The notes under the pieces were generated by a model. The model did no database searches and was not told the DNA's origin. It worked only from the letters and a program-made list of their open reading frames with translations. A DNA stretch of 64,000 bases from Schistosoma haematobium (lineage: Eukaryota; Platyhelminthes; Trematoda; Strigeidida; Schistosomatidae), in assembly GCF_000699445.3 (NCBI RefSeq), contig NC_067197.1, forward strand, positions 33,525,809 to 33,589,808, in the 5' to 3' direction. The first letter of the stretch is position 1, and every line of letters starts with the position of its first letter. Positions 1-11,834 of this stretch are shown here, in pieces. The position numbers were made by a program, and so were the translations under genes.

Positions 1-300
1 TTGGTTAAAAAGAAGTACGATAATGGATTAAATACGAAATAGGAAAGTTTAGAATAAACAAATATTTTGGTAGTATTGTTATTTAACTATATTTTTGTGA
101 TCGATTTTGATTCTGCATTATAATATTTTTTGTCTTTCCGAAATACCAGTCGGTAATACTTGGTTTCATAGCTTAGTTCTTTGTATACTTATAATATATT
201 ATATGGTGTCTGGAAATAGAGGTATATAGAAACAAAAATATCTTAAAGTAATTCAACACTAGATTGTTCACAACCCTCCTTTTGAACTTAGCTGCTATTA
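1..300. other. AT-rich sequence, nothing recognised
   Basis: No coding potential, repeat family or RNA gene was recognised here. Confidence 0.5.
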
Positions 301-309
301 ACTTATTAG

Positions 310-665
310 TTTCAAGGGAATAGCTTCAAGCTGGATTCCTTAGAGTTCTAGTGAGAAGTCGAAACCAGGAGAGCCCAGTCCGTGTTAAGTGGACAAAGTT
401 ATCCACTCCAGACAATGAATGAAAGGTTGCGCAAGATCATGGATTGATTAAAGTTAGAAATTAACACCGCTGGATCACGCGTCACTGGTCTGGATGTTAG
501 GGGTTGGCTTATGAGACTAAAGGTTCTGTGTTTGAGTCCCGCGTGCGAGATCATGTATGCGCACTGCTAAGGAGTCGCATACTGGGACGAAACGGCCATC
601 CAGTGCTTTCGGGTTTTCAATGTTGGTCTGGTTTAAATTGACTTGTGAATTCAATCGTTTAAAAA
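310..665 (+). mobile_element. Family A tRNA-like SINE, decayed copy
   Basis: This is an old copy of the commonest repeat in the window. Segments in order: a 5' stretch (...ctagtgagaagtcg...), a tRNA-like pol III promoter region with degraded A and B boxes, the hammerhead-like block at about 567-610, and a 3' end resembling the family's 'tgactcatgatctcaa' terminus. The ribozyme core reads CTAAGGA instead of CTGAGGA, so G5 is lost and cleavage is not expected. GACGAAAC is kept. The assignment rests on similarity to about 25 other copies in this window. Confidence 0.75.
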
Positions 666-669
666 GATC

Positions 670-3215
670 ATATATTCAACAAAAAACATCATAGTGCATT
701 TTTATCTTCAATTTTCAACTGATATTGATTCAAAACACAGATAAAATATGCTAACAATTATTTTTCACAGATCTCAATCATATCAGTAGCCAATTATTAT
801 CTAAGTATTTTAACACTTTCATTCAATCTGAAGACAATAATAAATCACATGTCGTTTCGGTTAATTTCAAATCACCAGTAAATTTACATAAAATGTTTTG
901 CTCGACAGATAGAACTTATGATACTGGTGGCTACATAGGCATATAACTCTTACATACTCAAAAGACGGATATAAAAAACATATACTTTAAACTCATTCGA
1001 AATTCCTAAACAGAACTCGTACATCTAAAATTTATAAAAACCTAATTCTGATCAGGTGAAGTTAAGATATACTAATGAGAAGTTCCATTTCAAAATGGCG
1101 TCTTGTTATCTTATTGATCACTTAGAGTTTATTATGTATCCGAGTAATAATGAGTATAAAAAATTTTATCGGTGATTTTCGACATTTCTAGTAAGTATGT
1201 TGATAAAAGCAGTTTTCAGTCCCAGTCATGATTCGAAACACATCTAAAGAACTAAATTTCATGGCAAATGGAAGTAAGAAGTTTACGAAAGCTCATTTCC
1301 AGGTTACGGTTAGTTCAATTTTCTTCAAGTGATCTACTACACTGAGTGATATGGGGAAACCTGTCCATTATGGTAATTCACCCAGTAAAAAATTCATTTT
1401 GGACATACTGTAAGAAGGCTTAAGAATAATTAGATAATATCAGAAGCATTTTTGGCTCTAAATCACTGAAATCAGTTGTAAACACTAAAGAAACTAATGA
1501 CCTATACAGTTCACCTCTTGATGATAGCAAATATTTCAAGACAGTTTCATAAAACATACTTTAGTAAATACCATTAGATGATAAAGCAAAATCTCTTCTG
1601 AAAACTACTTCATGGTCATGATTTTCTCATTATATTTTCTAGTCTTCTATTCTCAGTAGCTCAACTGGTAAGTTGCTAAAAACGATATCTCAGGACAACT
1701 TTAAGGTAATAAAGATTATCATCATGGTAATACATTAGTTGATAAGAACACTCATCAAAAAGATAATCGATTACTCGAATCTTTCAAATCTATGTTGTAT
1801 ATGAGTTAACGGGTTATCACAAATAATATTAACAGTGACCGAAAAAAGTACATTGATCTGATTTCAAGTTTTTAAGGGGTTTCAAGGCTCCTAATCTAGA
1901 TGATCGTGAATAAAACTACTACAACTAGTATTCTATCGTTATTAAAGTTTATAATCTTTGACAAACCAAAGCAATATTTATCCTAAGCTGGAAATTAATT
2001 TAAACCCCTTTTGATTTGACCAAGTGATTTATAAAAGATATGAATCATATGTTTAGTACGTGGTATATCAAACGTCGATTAGGTTCAAGAGTTTCATTTA
2101 GTGATACCAAATATTTTGATAAACAGGCTGTATACGTATATATGAAATTTGAAGTGACTTCTACCGCCTATGATTTTCATCATGTGATTCGGATAAAATA
2201 ACTAATTAACACTGATTCTGAGGAAGGAAATGAACTATTGTTATGTTACCTTTTGCTCATCTTTTAATTACTGTTTAATTGACAAAAATTTGTCATGAAA
2301 AAGAAATCTTTAAATTAAGAATACTGTGCGTGTTTGGTTAGAAAGAAAGAAAAAACGGAGAAAATTCGTGATTATTTAATAACCAGATAAATCAAGGGAA
2401 GTTTAACCGATTGTTCTAAGCAAACACAAAAACAAAAGACGATGATAATAATAATAATAATAATATAACTGATTATATACACGATATGATTGATTTTCAT
2501 AAATTATGAGGTGACGTATCACAAATACTCATAACACCAATTGTACCCTTCCAACTCTGCAATTTTCTCCTCCTGATAATATTTTTATTAATATTCTTGA
2601 GTAATTTATATCGCATAGTTCATGAATTATTATTACCATATATTTACCTGAATAACAAGGATCCACTGGAAATGGTAGGGAACATTTTTAACTCAAGAAA
2701 ATGATTTTGTTAAAATAGAAAACTATGACCTGAACGGTTTAATTTTGAAGCTTCCATTGTAACCTTATCAGTCAGTTAGGTAAGTTATTAACTGTTAAGT
2801 TAATAATCGGGTAAAAGGAAAAGGTGGTTAAAATATGTATATGAACTACGATATCACAAGTGTTGACATCAGCTGACTAAATTTAACGTTCACGAAACAA
2901 TACATAACAAGTGATGGAGTAACTATAATTTTCATTTGCTAACAAGTATTATCAAATGCTTAGTGATAGGATTCAATTTTGAATATTATATTAATAACAT
3001 GTCTGATAAATTTCACATGAATGTTGAATTTTAACTTCACCATGTCCAAACAAATAGCTCATATTCTTTTGTTGGTTAAAACAAATAAATAATTTTGACA
3101 ATTAGTCTATTCCACGAACAAGTTTAAGTCACCAAGGTTAAAGGTATATTTATAAGTAAACTTAATTGGTTTAAATGCAATATCATTGTTTTTACTAAAA
3201 ACGATGATAAAGTAT
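670..3215. other. AT-rich sequence without recognised features
   Basis: About 2.5 kb of AT-rich DNA with only short simple runs, for example a small (ATA)n tract near 2447-2465. No open frame with family-like content was seen on either strand. Confidence 0.5.
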
Positions 3216-3217
3216 TA

Positions 3218-3352
3218 GTACTACCAGTAGCATTACAGGTAGTAGTAGTAGTAGTAGTATCGGTAGTAATGGTAGTAGTTGTTCTAGTAGTATTGGTAGT
3301 AATAATAGTAGTAGTCATAGTAGTAGTAATAGTAGTATTAATAGTAGTACCT
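3218..3352. repeat. Degenerate (AGT)n trinucleotide tract
   Basis: Imperfect AGT/GGT/AAT triplets over about 130 bp. A Thr-rich open frame on the minus strand is only the translation of these triplets and is not a gene. It is the same triplet family as the large array near 57.4-58.1 kb. Confidence 0.8.
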
Positions 3353-3354
3353 AT

Positions 3355-3730
3355 AATATCGTTCTATTTTAATTAACGTCTCACATGACTCGTGGCATAC
3401 ATTTATTTACCTGGAGAATAAGTCATACAAGTTGCAAACTATTTTTCATATTCATAAAGTATTTACAAGTGGTTTTGTTTTATAGTGTGTCAATATATTT
3501 CCTTATTATTTTTGTTGTCTATGTTAAATTGTTCATAGAATAAACCAATCAGTTTACAAGGTCTAATCACGTAAATTATTACGTAAATCTGATAGACTTT
3601 CTTTGTTTATCCTAAATAGTAATAATATAAATAATAATAATTCATTTATAATTTTATACATAATTAAGGTTTGTTTGATATGTATTGCTCAAGGTTTTAG
3701 CAAAAACTGTTTTTCAACAATCAAAAGAAG
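3355..3730. other. AT-rich sequence, nothing recognised
   Basis: No recognised gene or repeat. Confidence 0.4.
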
Positions 3731-3734
3731 GGAG

Positions 3735-3900
3735 TTGCGTTTTGGTGCGTGCGACTGATATCAACAGATAAAAGTAGTATGCATCATCAATCAAAAGTGA
3801 AATACCTGGCGGCAGAAGGTTAAGAAGATAGAAGAGAAGAAAGCGAGGACTGAAAGTGATTAGTATAGGGACGAAGAAACAACAAAGTCTGAGACAATCG
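3735..3900 (-). repeat. Dispersed repeat family D, partial copy
   Basis: On the minus strand this resembles the stretch around 25540-25640. Shared words include the 'ctgccgccag'/'ctgctgccag' region and 'gcatactactttta' followed by 'cgcacgcacca'. It is non-coding and unclassified. Confidence 0.45.
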
Positions 3901-4490
3901 ATTTATACTTTCCAAATGAAGTGTTTATTAGATGGTTCTCAGATTTTACTAAGAAATTCTATTCTTGTTTACAACAGCGTTAACACGATTTTCATGGTTA
4001 TGTATATGTCAAGATTACATAATTATAATCCTAATATTACTATGTTTTAAATAATCTTACAAAATTAAAAACAACCTAAACTCAATAAAGCGAGTATAAG
4101 ATTTTTAGGAAGATATGTGATCATCCTTTTTTCATACTAAAACTAACTCATTTGACAAATGTTTGTTAGTATTTCTTCTTAAGAGAACTAGAACAACTTC
4201 TGTTTGTTTGTTATAAAACTTTAAATACACATTTATCATGGTCATTAATCATAGTTTAATATTGGATAACATTTATAACCAGTAAACAAAATTGATATTC
4301 TTAACTGTATAGTTTATTTTAGATCAATTTGATAGCTGACAGTTTGAACATTATGTTATCATAAAACTGATTGTTATCATTCTCAATGAATTTGACTAAT
4401 AATCTCTTGGAAAGATGTGATTATTTATTTATATGAAACTCTATCAAACTTATAATTAACTGAACACTTATATGATATTGTTATGGCTTT
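3900..4490. other. AT-rich sequence, nothing recognised
   Basis: It contains a 64-codon open frame (3856-4050) with no family resemblance and no supporting signal. I treat that as chance. Confidence 0.4.
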
Positions 4491-4494
4491 AAGT

Positions 4495-4880
4495 TGCTGT
4501 CGATTTTTACCCTGTGCTAATTGTTATGTCCTTGACTGAAGAGATTAGAGAACAGCGTATTTATCGATCGATCCAATGACACGTAAACACGTACGGATGG
4601 CCTAGAGTCTCGATTGATCCCACTTCCCTGTCTAGCCCAGTCAGTTGAGTCCAGAACACAAGCCACAGCCTCGGAGATATGAATCATTATATTTCAAACA
4701 TACTTTGTTTATATACCAATCAAGCACACCACATCGTACCATAAAATAGAAAACAACATTTTGTACAATATTCAACAAGTGAACAGATATCGACCAATAG
4801 GAAATGTCCATTTAAAGTCCAAGGACACCACTGGACTTAACATGATAATTATTGGTCTATTCCTCTGCATCCACAACAGA
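4495..4880 (+). repeat. Dispersed repeat family C
   Basis: A non-coding interspersed repeat shared with 8960-9490 and 56610-56960 (same strand) and 26030-26345 and 30520-30960 (opposite strand). Shared landmarks in order: 'agagaacag', 'tatcgatcg', 'ctgtctagcc', 'cagcctc.gagatatgaatc', 'tttatat.ccaa' and 'ccacatcgtaccat'. A solo LTR is possible, but no TG...CA termini or TSD could be defined. Confidence 0.6.
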
Positions 4881-4934
4881 TATAATCAAATGTTTTACTA
4901 AATGTAATATTTTTCTTAGATAAACATTTCCTAA

Positions 4935-5390
4935 GAGACTTACGCCTGTTACCTCTCACGGAGGAACATAGACAGACCACTAGCACTCTTCACCCAACAC
5001 TGTCCTGAGCAATTCTTCCCAGTTGCTTCCAGTTACTATTCATCCTTTTCATATCTACTCCCAATTCCCGATGCAGTGTGTTATTCGGCCTTCTTCTTTT
5101 CCGCTTCCCTTCAGGATTCTGAGTTAGGACTTGCCTCGTGATGCAGTTTGATAATTTCCGAAATGTATGACCTATCCACTTCCAACATCTTTTCGTGATT
5201 TCCTCCTTAACTGGAAGCTGGTTTGCTCGCTCCCACAGTAGGTTGTTTGACAGTTGTTTTGAGTTCCATATGTTTTCCAATTGTAAGAATGTTGTTCTTG
5301 CTTTGCCAATCCTCGCCTTTACATCTTCATCTGATCCTCCTTGCTCATCGATGATGCTTCCTAAGTAAGTGGAAGATTCCACATCTTCCT
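4935..5390 (-). pseudogene. RTE LINE 3' fragment with internal deletion
   Basis: Truncated 3' end of an RTE-clade retrotransposon. The minus-strand frame (4990-5382) contains the post-RT region typical of these elements: 'TYLGSIIDE', 'KARIGKAR', 'NIWNSKQLS', then directly 'NNLLWER', 'KWIGHT' and 'NCITRQ'. Compared with the copy at 44.7-47.9 kb, the segment holding the 'VRIFNTNVK...YGAETWR' block is missing between QLS and NNLLWER. The expected 3' UTR words ('cgcctgttac', 'aacatagac') are present at the low-coordinate end. No (TAAG)n tail of any length remains. It is too short and lesioned to be functional. Confidence 0.85.
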
Positions 5391-5394
5391 AAAA

Positions 5395-5825
5395 GAGCCA
5401 TCATTGCTAAATATTTTTAAATAATTTTTTTCTTTCAAAAAAGCAGATTTACATAAGTGTCATAGAGTTATAAAATAAATGATAAACTTTAAGTCTTCAT
5501 CCCACTTTACATCTCCCTTTTTACTCTACAAAATTTACTTATGAAATATTCATTTTATTCACTTAGTTTTGGATTTATCTCTAAGAATTTGAAACTGCAA
5601 ACTTTTGAAATTTTTTTATTCTTATTATACATTCATCATAATATTTGACAAGAATAACTCTGATGTTAGAAATGAAGACGTGCAAATTCTGACCAAGTGG
5701 CTTGAAAATAAAATAGTAACTAGGATATCTAAAGACTTAAAGTTTGATTTAATATAGATTGTAGTTTCAGTGTGGGTTGTGAAGACTAGAGAACGTCATT
5801 TAAATCATTACACCCATACTATAAA
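5395..5825. other. AT-rich sequence, nothing recognised
   Basis: No gene or repeat recognised. Confidence 0.4.
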
Positions 5826-5829
5826 TTTT

Positions 5830-6150
5830 CATGGGCTAACTAGTGATTGGCTTTGAGAGGAAATACCCACAGTTCTAGTGAGCAGCCGTGACCAGTGAAA
5901 CTAATCACTATTTAATCTGTGGTAATTGCCTATCGAAGACAATAGGGATTATCGTGCAATTTCGTGGGTTGATTAAAGGTAAAAGTCAGTACCACATGAT
6001 CCTGACTCAGTGATCTAAAGGTTAAGCGAGACTGAAAGGTCCTGGGTTCGATTTCCGCATGCGGGATCGCAAATTCACAGTACTGAAGAGTCCCATACCA
6101 GGACAAAACAACAGCTAAATGAATTGAGGTTTTCAACAATCATCTAACAT
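5830..6150 (+). mobile_element. Family A tRNA-like SINE, decayed copy
   Basis: 5' region 'ctagtgattggctttgag' and 'gttctagtgagcagccgtgacc', tRNA-like part at about 6008-6065 with B-box 'gggttcgat', and ribozyme-like block 'actgaagagtcccataccaggacaaaac'-type near 6080-6110. The core has changed (CTGAAGA, with AAAAC instead of GAAAC), so catalysis is not expected. Confidence 0.75.
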
Positions 6151-6154
6151 AGCT

Positions 6155-6820
6155 TAGATGTATAGAATATTAACAAGTTCTGAAAGACAATCAAATAGGT
6201 GTACAATCTTTGCTGATTTTTAGTGATTTATTAAAAGATATCCGTTTATCATAACAATTACTTTCAAATTATATCAAACCTTTACTGACTAATGTCAACG
6301 ATTGTTAAACTTTGATTCAAAGTTCACAGTCTACTATTTTCCATATCATTAAGTAAACTTTATGTCCATTGTATTTTAGCCCTTAATAATTAATTTCTAT
6401 GATAACATTTTTTTAAATTGAATAATCTAAATTAGTGTTCTATATAACAACAGTATTATTATCCTTGGAATGAAACCTAACTCAATACTTAGGTATAAGT
6501 TCATCTGTTCAACTATGATTTGCATGTTCTTTATTTAAGGGCATAATAATATTATCCTACTGTATAAACTGAAATTGATAACTAATAGTTTAAAAGTGTG
6601 ACCCAATTGTTGAAAATACCAGGTAAATATACAATCAACTAATTATTTATATCAGAATAAAAAGTAATTTCTTTAGATATGTACATTGTGTTCAGTGTCA
6701 CTTGTATTTCATATTCAAATCTAAATTTATTTTTCCCTATAATCTTTAATTAAAAACAGAGATTTTCCGATACAAGAACTTACTAAAAGGAAAATAAAAT
6801 GAAAGATCGCTAATTTCTTT
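6155..6820. other. AT-rich sequence, nothing recognised
   Basis: No gene or repeat recognised. Confidence 0.4.
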
Positions 6821-6824
6821 TTGG

Positions 6825-7500
6825 ATATTATAGTAATTTAATAGTTGAATTCATGAGTCACTTCAAGCCAAACAACCATAGAGAACCTGGAAGCACTGGA
6901 CAGCCGTATCGTCCTATTGTGGGGCTCCTCAACAGTGTGCACCCACGATTCCGCCCGCGGGATCCGAATCCAGGACCTACCGGCCTTGCGCGCGAACGCT
7001 TAACCTCTAGACCACTGAGCCGGTGTTGATGTCTAATTTCAACCAATTCACGAAATTGCTCCACCGTCCACGATTGGTCACGGCTCCTCACTAGAACTTC
7101 AGGAAATATATCTTGAAGACCTTCATCAGTGAGTATATGATTATTATTATTATGAGAAAGGGGGGTTTTGTGGAGATTTTAGTAATTTAATAGTTCAATT
7201 CATGAGTCAATCGAATAGGGATAGTAACTCACTGAAGACAGTGGTGGACGGTATCGCAATTTCCCTAATTGGCTGTAATTAGACATTAACACCGTTGGAT
7301 ACCAGCTCAGTAGTTTAGAGGTTACGCGTTCACGACTGAAACAGAAGGTCCTGGGTTCGAATCTCGCTAGGCGGAGTCGTGGGTGTGCTCTGTTGGGGAG
7401 TCCCATACTAGGATAAAATGACCATTCAGTGTTTTCAGGCTTTTTATTGTGGTTTAGTTTCAATTGACTCATGAATTCGACTATTAAATTACTATAATAT
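6825..7500. mobile_element. Composite foldback of family A SINEs
   Basis: Three SINE-derived segments lie end to end. A minus-strand SINE occupies about 6830-7135, with tRNA-like part near 6935-7025 and ribozyme block near 6893-6940. A second minus-strand 3' tip follows at about 7166-7210 ('ggttttgtggagattttag'...). A plus-strand SINE occupies about 7211-7498. The outermost 36 bp are inverted repeats of each other: 6825-6860 against 7465-7500, apart from small differences. Both 3' ends therefore face outward. No clear TSD was found. The plus-strand ribozyme block (about 7380-7425) is mutated. Confidence 0.7.
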
Positions 7501-8330
7501 TTGTGTTTTTCTGATTTTTTTAATCAACATCTAATTAAAAACTGAAATAATACAGGGTTATACTCACTCTCTTGCTCGCTCTCTTTTTATATCCTATTTA
7601 TTCGAACATACATTTTTTTGATGAAATGAATTTATGAGAGTTATGCATTTTAAAGAAATCAACATATATAGTTAGCTTGAACGATATAATCAATCACTTA
7701 CAAGATAAATCTACCGTTAAATAGATACATATACATGTATAATTTGACATTTTGACATTTCTTATATATTGACCACAGTAATGATCTCATATGTTTAAGA
7801 AGTTTTCCCGTAGCTAAACTTCAGCAAAACAAGAATAAGATGAATTTATTTATTTCATGGATTCTCGTCATCCACTTATAACCTAGATACAATAGTAATA
7901 ACTATTTATAACTAACGTATATACTTTATGTCATATCAATAAAGATTATTGAAATAACAAAAACAGTTATGGAAGAACTATTGAGTGATAAGGTAGATGA
8001 ATGTTTATATGTTAATGATTTTGACAATTCTGTAAGCAAACTTTAAAACACATGAGGATTAATTTCTAGAGAATGTTATAGTTATGTAATAACAGTCATA
8101 TAATTTGATAGAATGACAGAATTACATGAATAAGGCTCAATAAAACCTAGGAATGAAAAAAAGAAATTTGTTATTAAACATATGAAATAATAATATATCC
8201 ATTTGTAAGGGTTTGTAGGTTAATGACTACGACTAACTGGTGTCTTTTGTTATATGTGTAACCTGTCTCGAGATTGCTATTTAATCATGAGTTTGTAGTA
8301 AAGTTGGATAGTGGTTAGCTATGGAATCCA
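7500..8330. other. AT-rich sequence, nothing recognised
   Basis: No gene or repeat recognised. Confidence 0.4.
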
Positions 8331-8334
8331 AAAT

Positions 8335-8520
8335 CAAAGCTAGTGGCTATCTGGACTCAGTAGTTCAGTGGATAATACACTGTGCGCTTGAATTTGAAGT
8401 TACTTATTTTCAGTCTTGATATTTACATCAATATTGAGATGTAAGTACATCCAGCTGTGACATATCCCCAATAAGACGAAACCCGCATCTTAGATTCCAT
8501 TACTACCACAATCCAACTAA
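8335..8520 (+). mobile_element. SM-alpha-like SINE (family B), partial
   Basis: It carries 'agtggctatctggactcagt' and 'gttcagtggataa', the tRNA-like start of the SM-alpha type, and near 8447-8510 the block around the schistosome hammerhead ('gtacatccagctg', 'aagacgaaac', 'agattccattacta'). The catalytic core after ccagCTG is rearranged (CTGTGAC), so the ribozyme is dead. Family identification is from general knowledge of schistosome SM-alpha repeats and cannot be checked here. Confidence 0.65.
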
Positions 8521-8959
8521 TTCACTGAACATTCAGAGGTGTGTTATGCAAAAAGACTTCCATAGACAAATTCCTTTTTGCAACAGTTTCTTCCAGTAAA
8601 GGAATACCGGATATTATGTTTATTAAGTAATACCAGTTAACCTGACGTTTAAGATACAGGGAATAAATTTCAAATCCTTGCCTAAAACTTGGTAAATAAA
8701 TTCACTAAATGTATCCACACGTTACAACATTGGCAGTAGAAATAATATCCCAACTAGTGTCATTCGTTTAAACACAAAGACATTAACACCACTTTTGTGT
8801 GAGTGACTCCTTTTTGAGTATAACTGCCATAGATAGCAGTTCTAGTAATAAAAGTAATGACCTCCTTAAATTCATTGTATTTCTTTTTTTTCATTATGCT
8901 TTTGTGCATATTCAAGTTTTTTATTTTTAATTATTTCTAAACAGTAACCGATAACTATT

Positions 8960-9490
8960 ATAACTTGTGGCCTGAGTGCCCTGTTAATGTATAACGCAAC
9001 GGTACCGCCAATTAGAGAACAGTGAATTATCGATCGGACCAATGACGCATAAAACCCACACGAGCAGTCGAGATTACTTATCGGTCCTGCTTCCTGTCTA
9101 GCCTAGTCAGCTAAGTACAGAACACCAATCTCAGCCTCTGAGATATGAATCATTTGTTTCAAACATGCTGGGTTTATATGCCAACCAAACAGACCACATC
9201 GTACCATGAAATGAAAAATAACATTTGTACCAGATTTAGCCAAATGTGGCTGTGAATGTGGGAGATAGTAATTGATAGACTGGGTATAACTCATGAATGA
9301 GAAATCATATAATAATAGTTCATAGGTCAAAATAAAGCTCATAATAATAAGAGGGACATGAATATGAGTAGTTTAGTTATTTAACAATTATACAATAAAA
9401 ATATACGCATATTATTGGTCCATAAATGGATCCCAAAAGTTACTATTTATTATGCTTATCGGGACATAACAGAAACACAGTTTGAAGCTT
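8960..9490 (+). repeat. Dispersed repeat family C
   Basis: The longest family C copy. It begins near 'cttgtggcctgagtgccctg' and is matched in inverse orientation by 26030-26345 over most of its length ('gagaacagtgaattatcg', 'gagatatgaatca', 'tgtgaatgtgggaga', 'gggtataactc'). It is non-coding; the 79-codon minus frame inside it lies in the repeat. Possible solo LTR, unproven. Confidence 0.65.
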
Positions 9491-9659
9491 ATAAGCTTTT
9501 ATTTTCACTGCCAGTAAATTCCACATTTTTTCTTAAATATGAATTTATAAGAATCGTATAAAGTATAATTGACTTTCTCATATTGTTCAAATCATTAGCT
9601 ATTATTTCTTTATCAGCGTAGTGTTCGGTAGATTACTGAATTTTAATTGAACTAACCAA

Positions 9660-9850
9660 TGTTAGACAACCATTGAAAACCTGAAAGTATTGCACAGCCG
9701 TTCCGTCCTAGCACGGAACTCTTCAATAGTGCGCATCCACGATCCTGTGCGCGGGACTCGAACCCAAAATCTTCGATCTCGTGTTCAAACCCCTAGCCTC
9801 TAGAATAGTGGTAGAATAGTGATTTCATGGTGTTAATTCTTCAACATCAT
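9660..9850 (-). mobile_element. Family A SINE, decayed
   Basis: 3' end, mutated ribozyme block and tRNA-like part are in order on the minus strand ('gttagacaaccattgaaaac', 'gggactcgaaccc', 'ctagcctctag'). The core and GAAAC are both damaged. Confidence 0.7.
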
Positions 9851-10295
9851 AATACATACCTCAGATTTATTAAACTCGACTACCGTAGTTAGTGTACCAA
9901 CAGATTAAATAACTGATACGAAATGTCATCAAATTGATGTATGTACTTTAAACTTCTAATTCTAATTCAAGTATTCTAGATGCCGTGTTTTTAATGTTCT
10001 TTTACATAACTTAAAATGAAAACAATTGAATAAATAGGCAAAAAATGAAATAAGCATAGAGGGAATTAAATTGATCAAGATGAATGTCAGCTGATCAATT
10101 AATTAATCACTTGATTATATATATAATTAAATTATAGTTATGTTGATTGAAATAAAACTGACAGAATGATAGATGAATGATTATTATTGAACGAATCCTA
10201 TTTTAGATAGAATAAGAATAAACCATTTTCAAAAAAATATATTAAAGTATTGAAGAAAATTTCAGTCACTTAGATTAAACTGTTGAATATTTTCT
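9850..10295. other. AT-rich sequence, nothing recognised
   Basis: No gene or repeat recognised. Confidence 0.4.
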
Positions 10296-10299
10296 ATTA

Positions 10300-10440
10300 C
10301 AATAGTTGAGATCATGAGTCAAGTGAAGCTAGACCACTATGGGAAACCTGGAAGCACTGGACAGCCGTTTTGTCCTATTGTAGGACAAAACGGCTGTTTA
10401 GTGCTTCTTGATTTTCTACAGTTGGTTGTAAATTGTAGAA
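10300..10440. mobile_element. Family A SINE 3'-end hairpin
   Basis: A minus-strand SINE 3' end (10300-10377) is followed, after a 3-nt turn at 10378-10380, by its inverted copy (10381-about 10430). The inner part is a near-perfect palindrome ('gacagccgttttgtccta' against 'taggacaaaacggctgt'). Similarity fades towards the outer right end. Small open frames here are by-products of the inversion. Confidence 0.75.
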
Positions 10441-10444
10441 CATT

Positions 10445-11585
10445 GGTCACGAGATGTCTGGAACAATTTCTAAGGCTTCTTCTGATGAGGAATAAGCAGA
10501 AAAATGGTGTAGTTTTTGTATTGATCCACATCATGAATGTTATTTAGAACTATATTTGTTTTAATAGAAGTTGAAAATGAATAGGGTAATGGGATTACAC
10601 GTTCGAAACATTTCGATCTGACAAATGAGTGTAATTTTAAATCAAATGACCATTGTATGGTAATCAATTTCATATTCTGTATTACCATGTTAGGCATAAT
10701 TTGTAGGACATTTATTATTAAAAGTTTGAACTATACAGTCATTGATATCATTCATTGAAGTTCGGCCAGCATTAGTCGCCAATACTCATTTGAAACATGG
10801 TCGCAAATCTTGGTGAATTAAAATTCGGTCAAGAATATTAACAATAGGATAATTCAAACTCTTAATTATGTAAACATCTACATGTTTTCTATTCGATACG
10901 ACTACAACGTCCAACCGAAATTCAGAAATCAATCATCCGTTACACCTATATTTGGCCTTGAGGCATGTTAATGAAGACCAACTATTGATTAGCTCATTTA
11001 AACATCTATCATATGACCTGATTAAATTCTTTTGAATTGAGGTTTTCCTTCTTCTTGTTACATGTTTTTAATTAATTCACTTTTACATATTCAAAGAACA
11101 GTATGAAGATTAGAACATAGCGATGTGATAATAGGTCATTTTGGGTTTACTATATTGAATAGCCTTTGTAATTTGCGGTAGGAAGACTTTTTACATTTAC
11201 AAGTTAGATTTTCAAAAAACGAAAACTTTATTGAACTTTAATTCAACTATTTTATCTTTTCAGATAATTAAGTAATTTCGGGTTTTAAAAAATGAATTAT
11301 TTTGCTCAAGGACGAAACATTAGGAAGATTAAAAACTTTCTTTATCTCTGCTAAACAATTCGGATCCTACCTGTTTATATCGATTTAGCATGTATGTTGC
11401 ATTTTTGAAATGAGAAGTTGCATCTCTAGTACACTTCATGTACAATTAAAAGACATCTCCCAGGTACTCCTTAGAAACCTTTTAGATCATCCGTATAACA
11501 TGGTCCTGCAACAAGTTATTGATACAATATCATGCTGTACAATAGATCTGACTTAATTAAACAATAAATTTAAATCAGTAATAAT
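10445..11585. other. AT-rich sequence, nothing recognised
   Basis: No gene or known repeat recognised. Confidence 0.4.
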
Positions 11586-11834
11586 GATTTTAACTGGCCC
11601 TTTTTTCGCTGTACTATTCCACTGGCTACAAGTCCAGCCAAGGGATAAATACAAAGAAGTCTACTTTAGTATTTATGCCTAATATATTTATGAGAACGGT
11701 GAGACTATAATTTATGGACGAGTTAATCAGAAGCGTTTGAGGTATTTCAAGGTCACGGAGCCTATTTCAGTACCTGGTGCTCACTTACGATCGGTTCACA
11801 GCGAACTTTAGAGACAACGTGATAACTGAGCGAC

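Noticed and set aside
3856..4050. Small 64-codon gene
   Set aside because: No conserved motif, and it begins in a repeat-derived segment. Frames of this size are expected by chance in 64 kb.
8960..9490. Family C as a defined solo LTR
   Set aside because: No TG...CA termini, target-site duplication or linked internal region could be shown, so it is left as an unclassified repeat.
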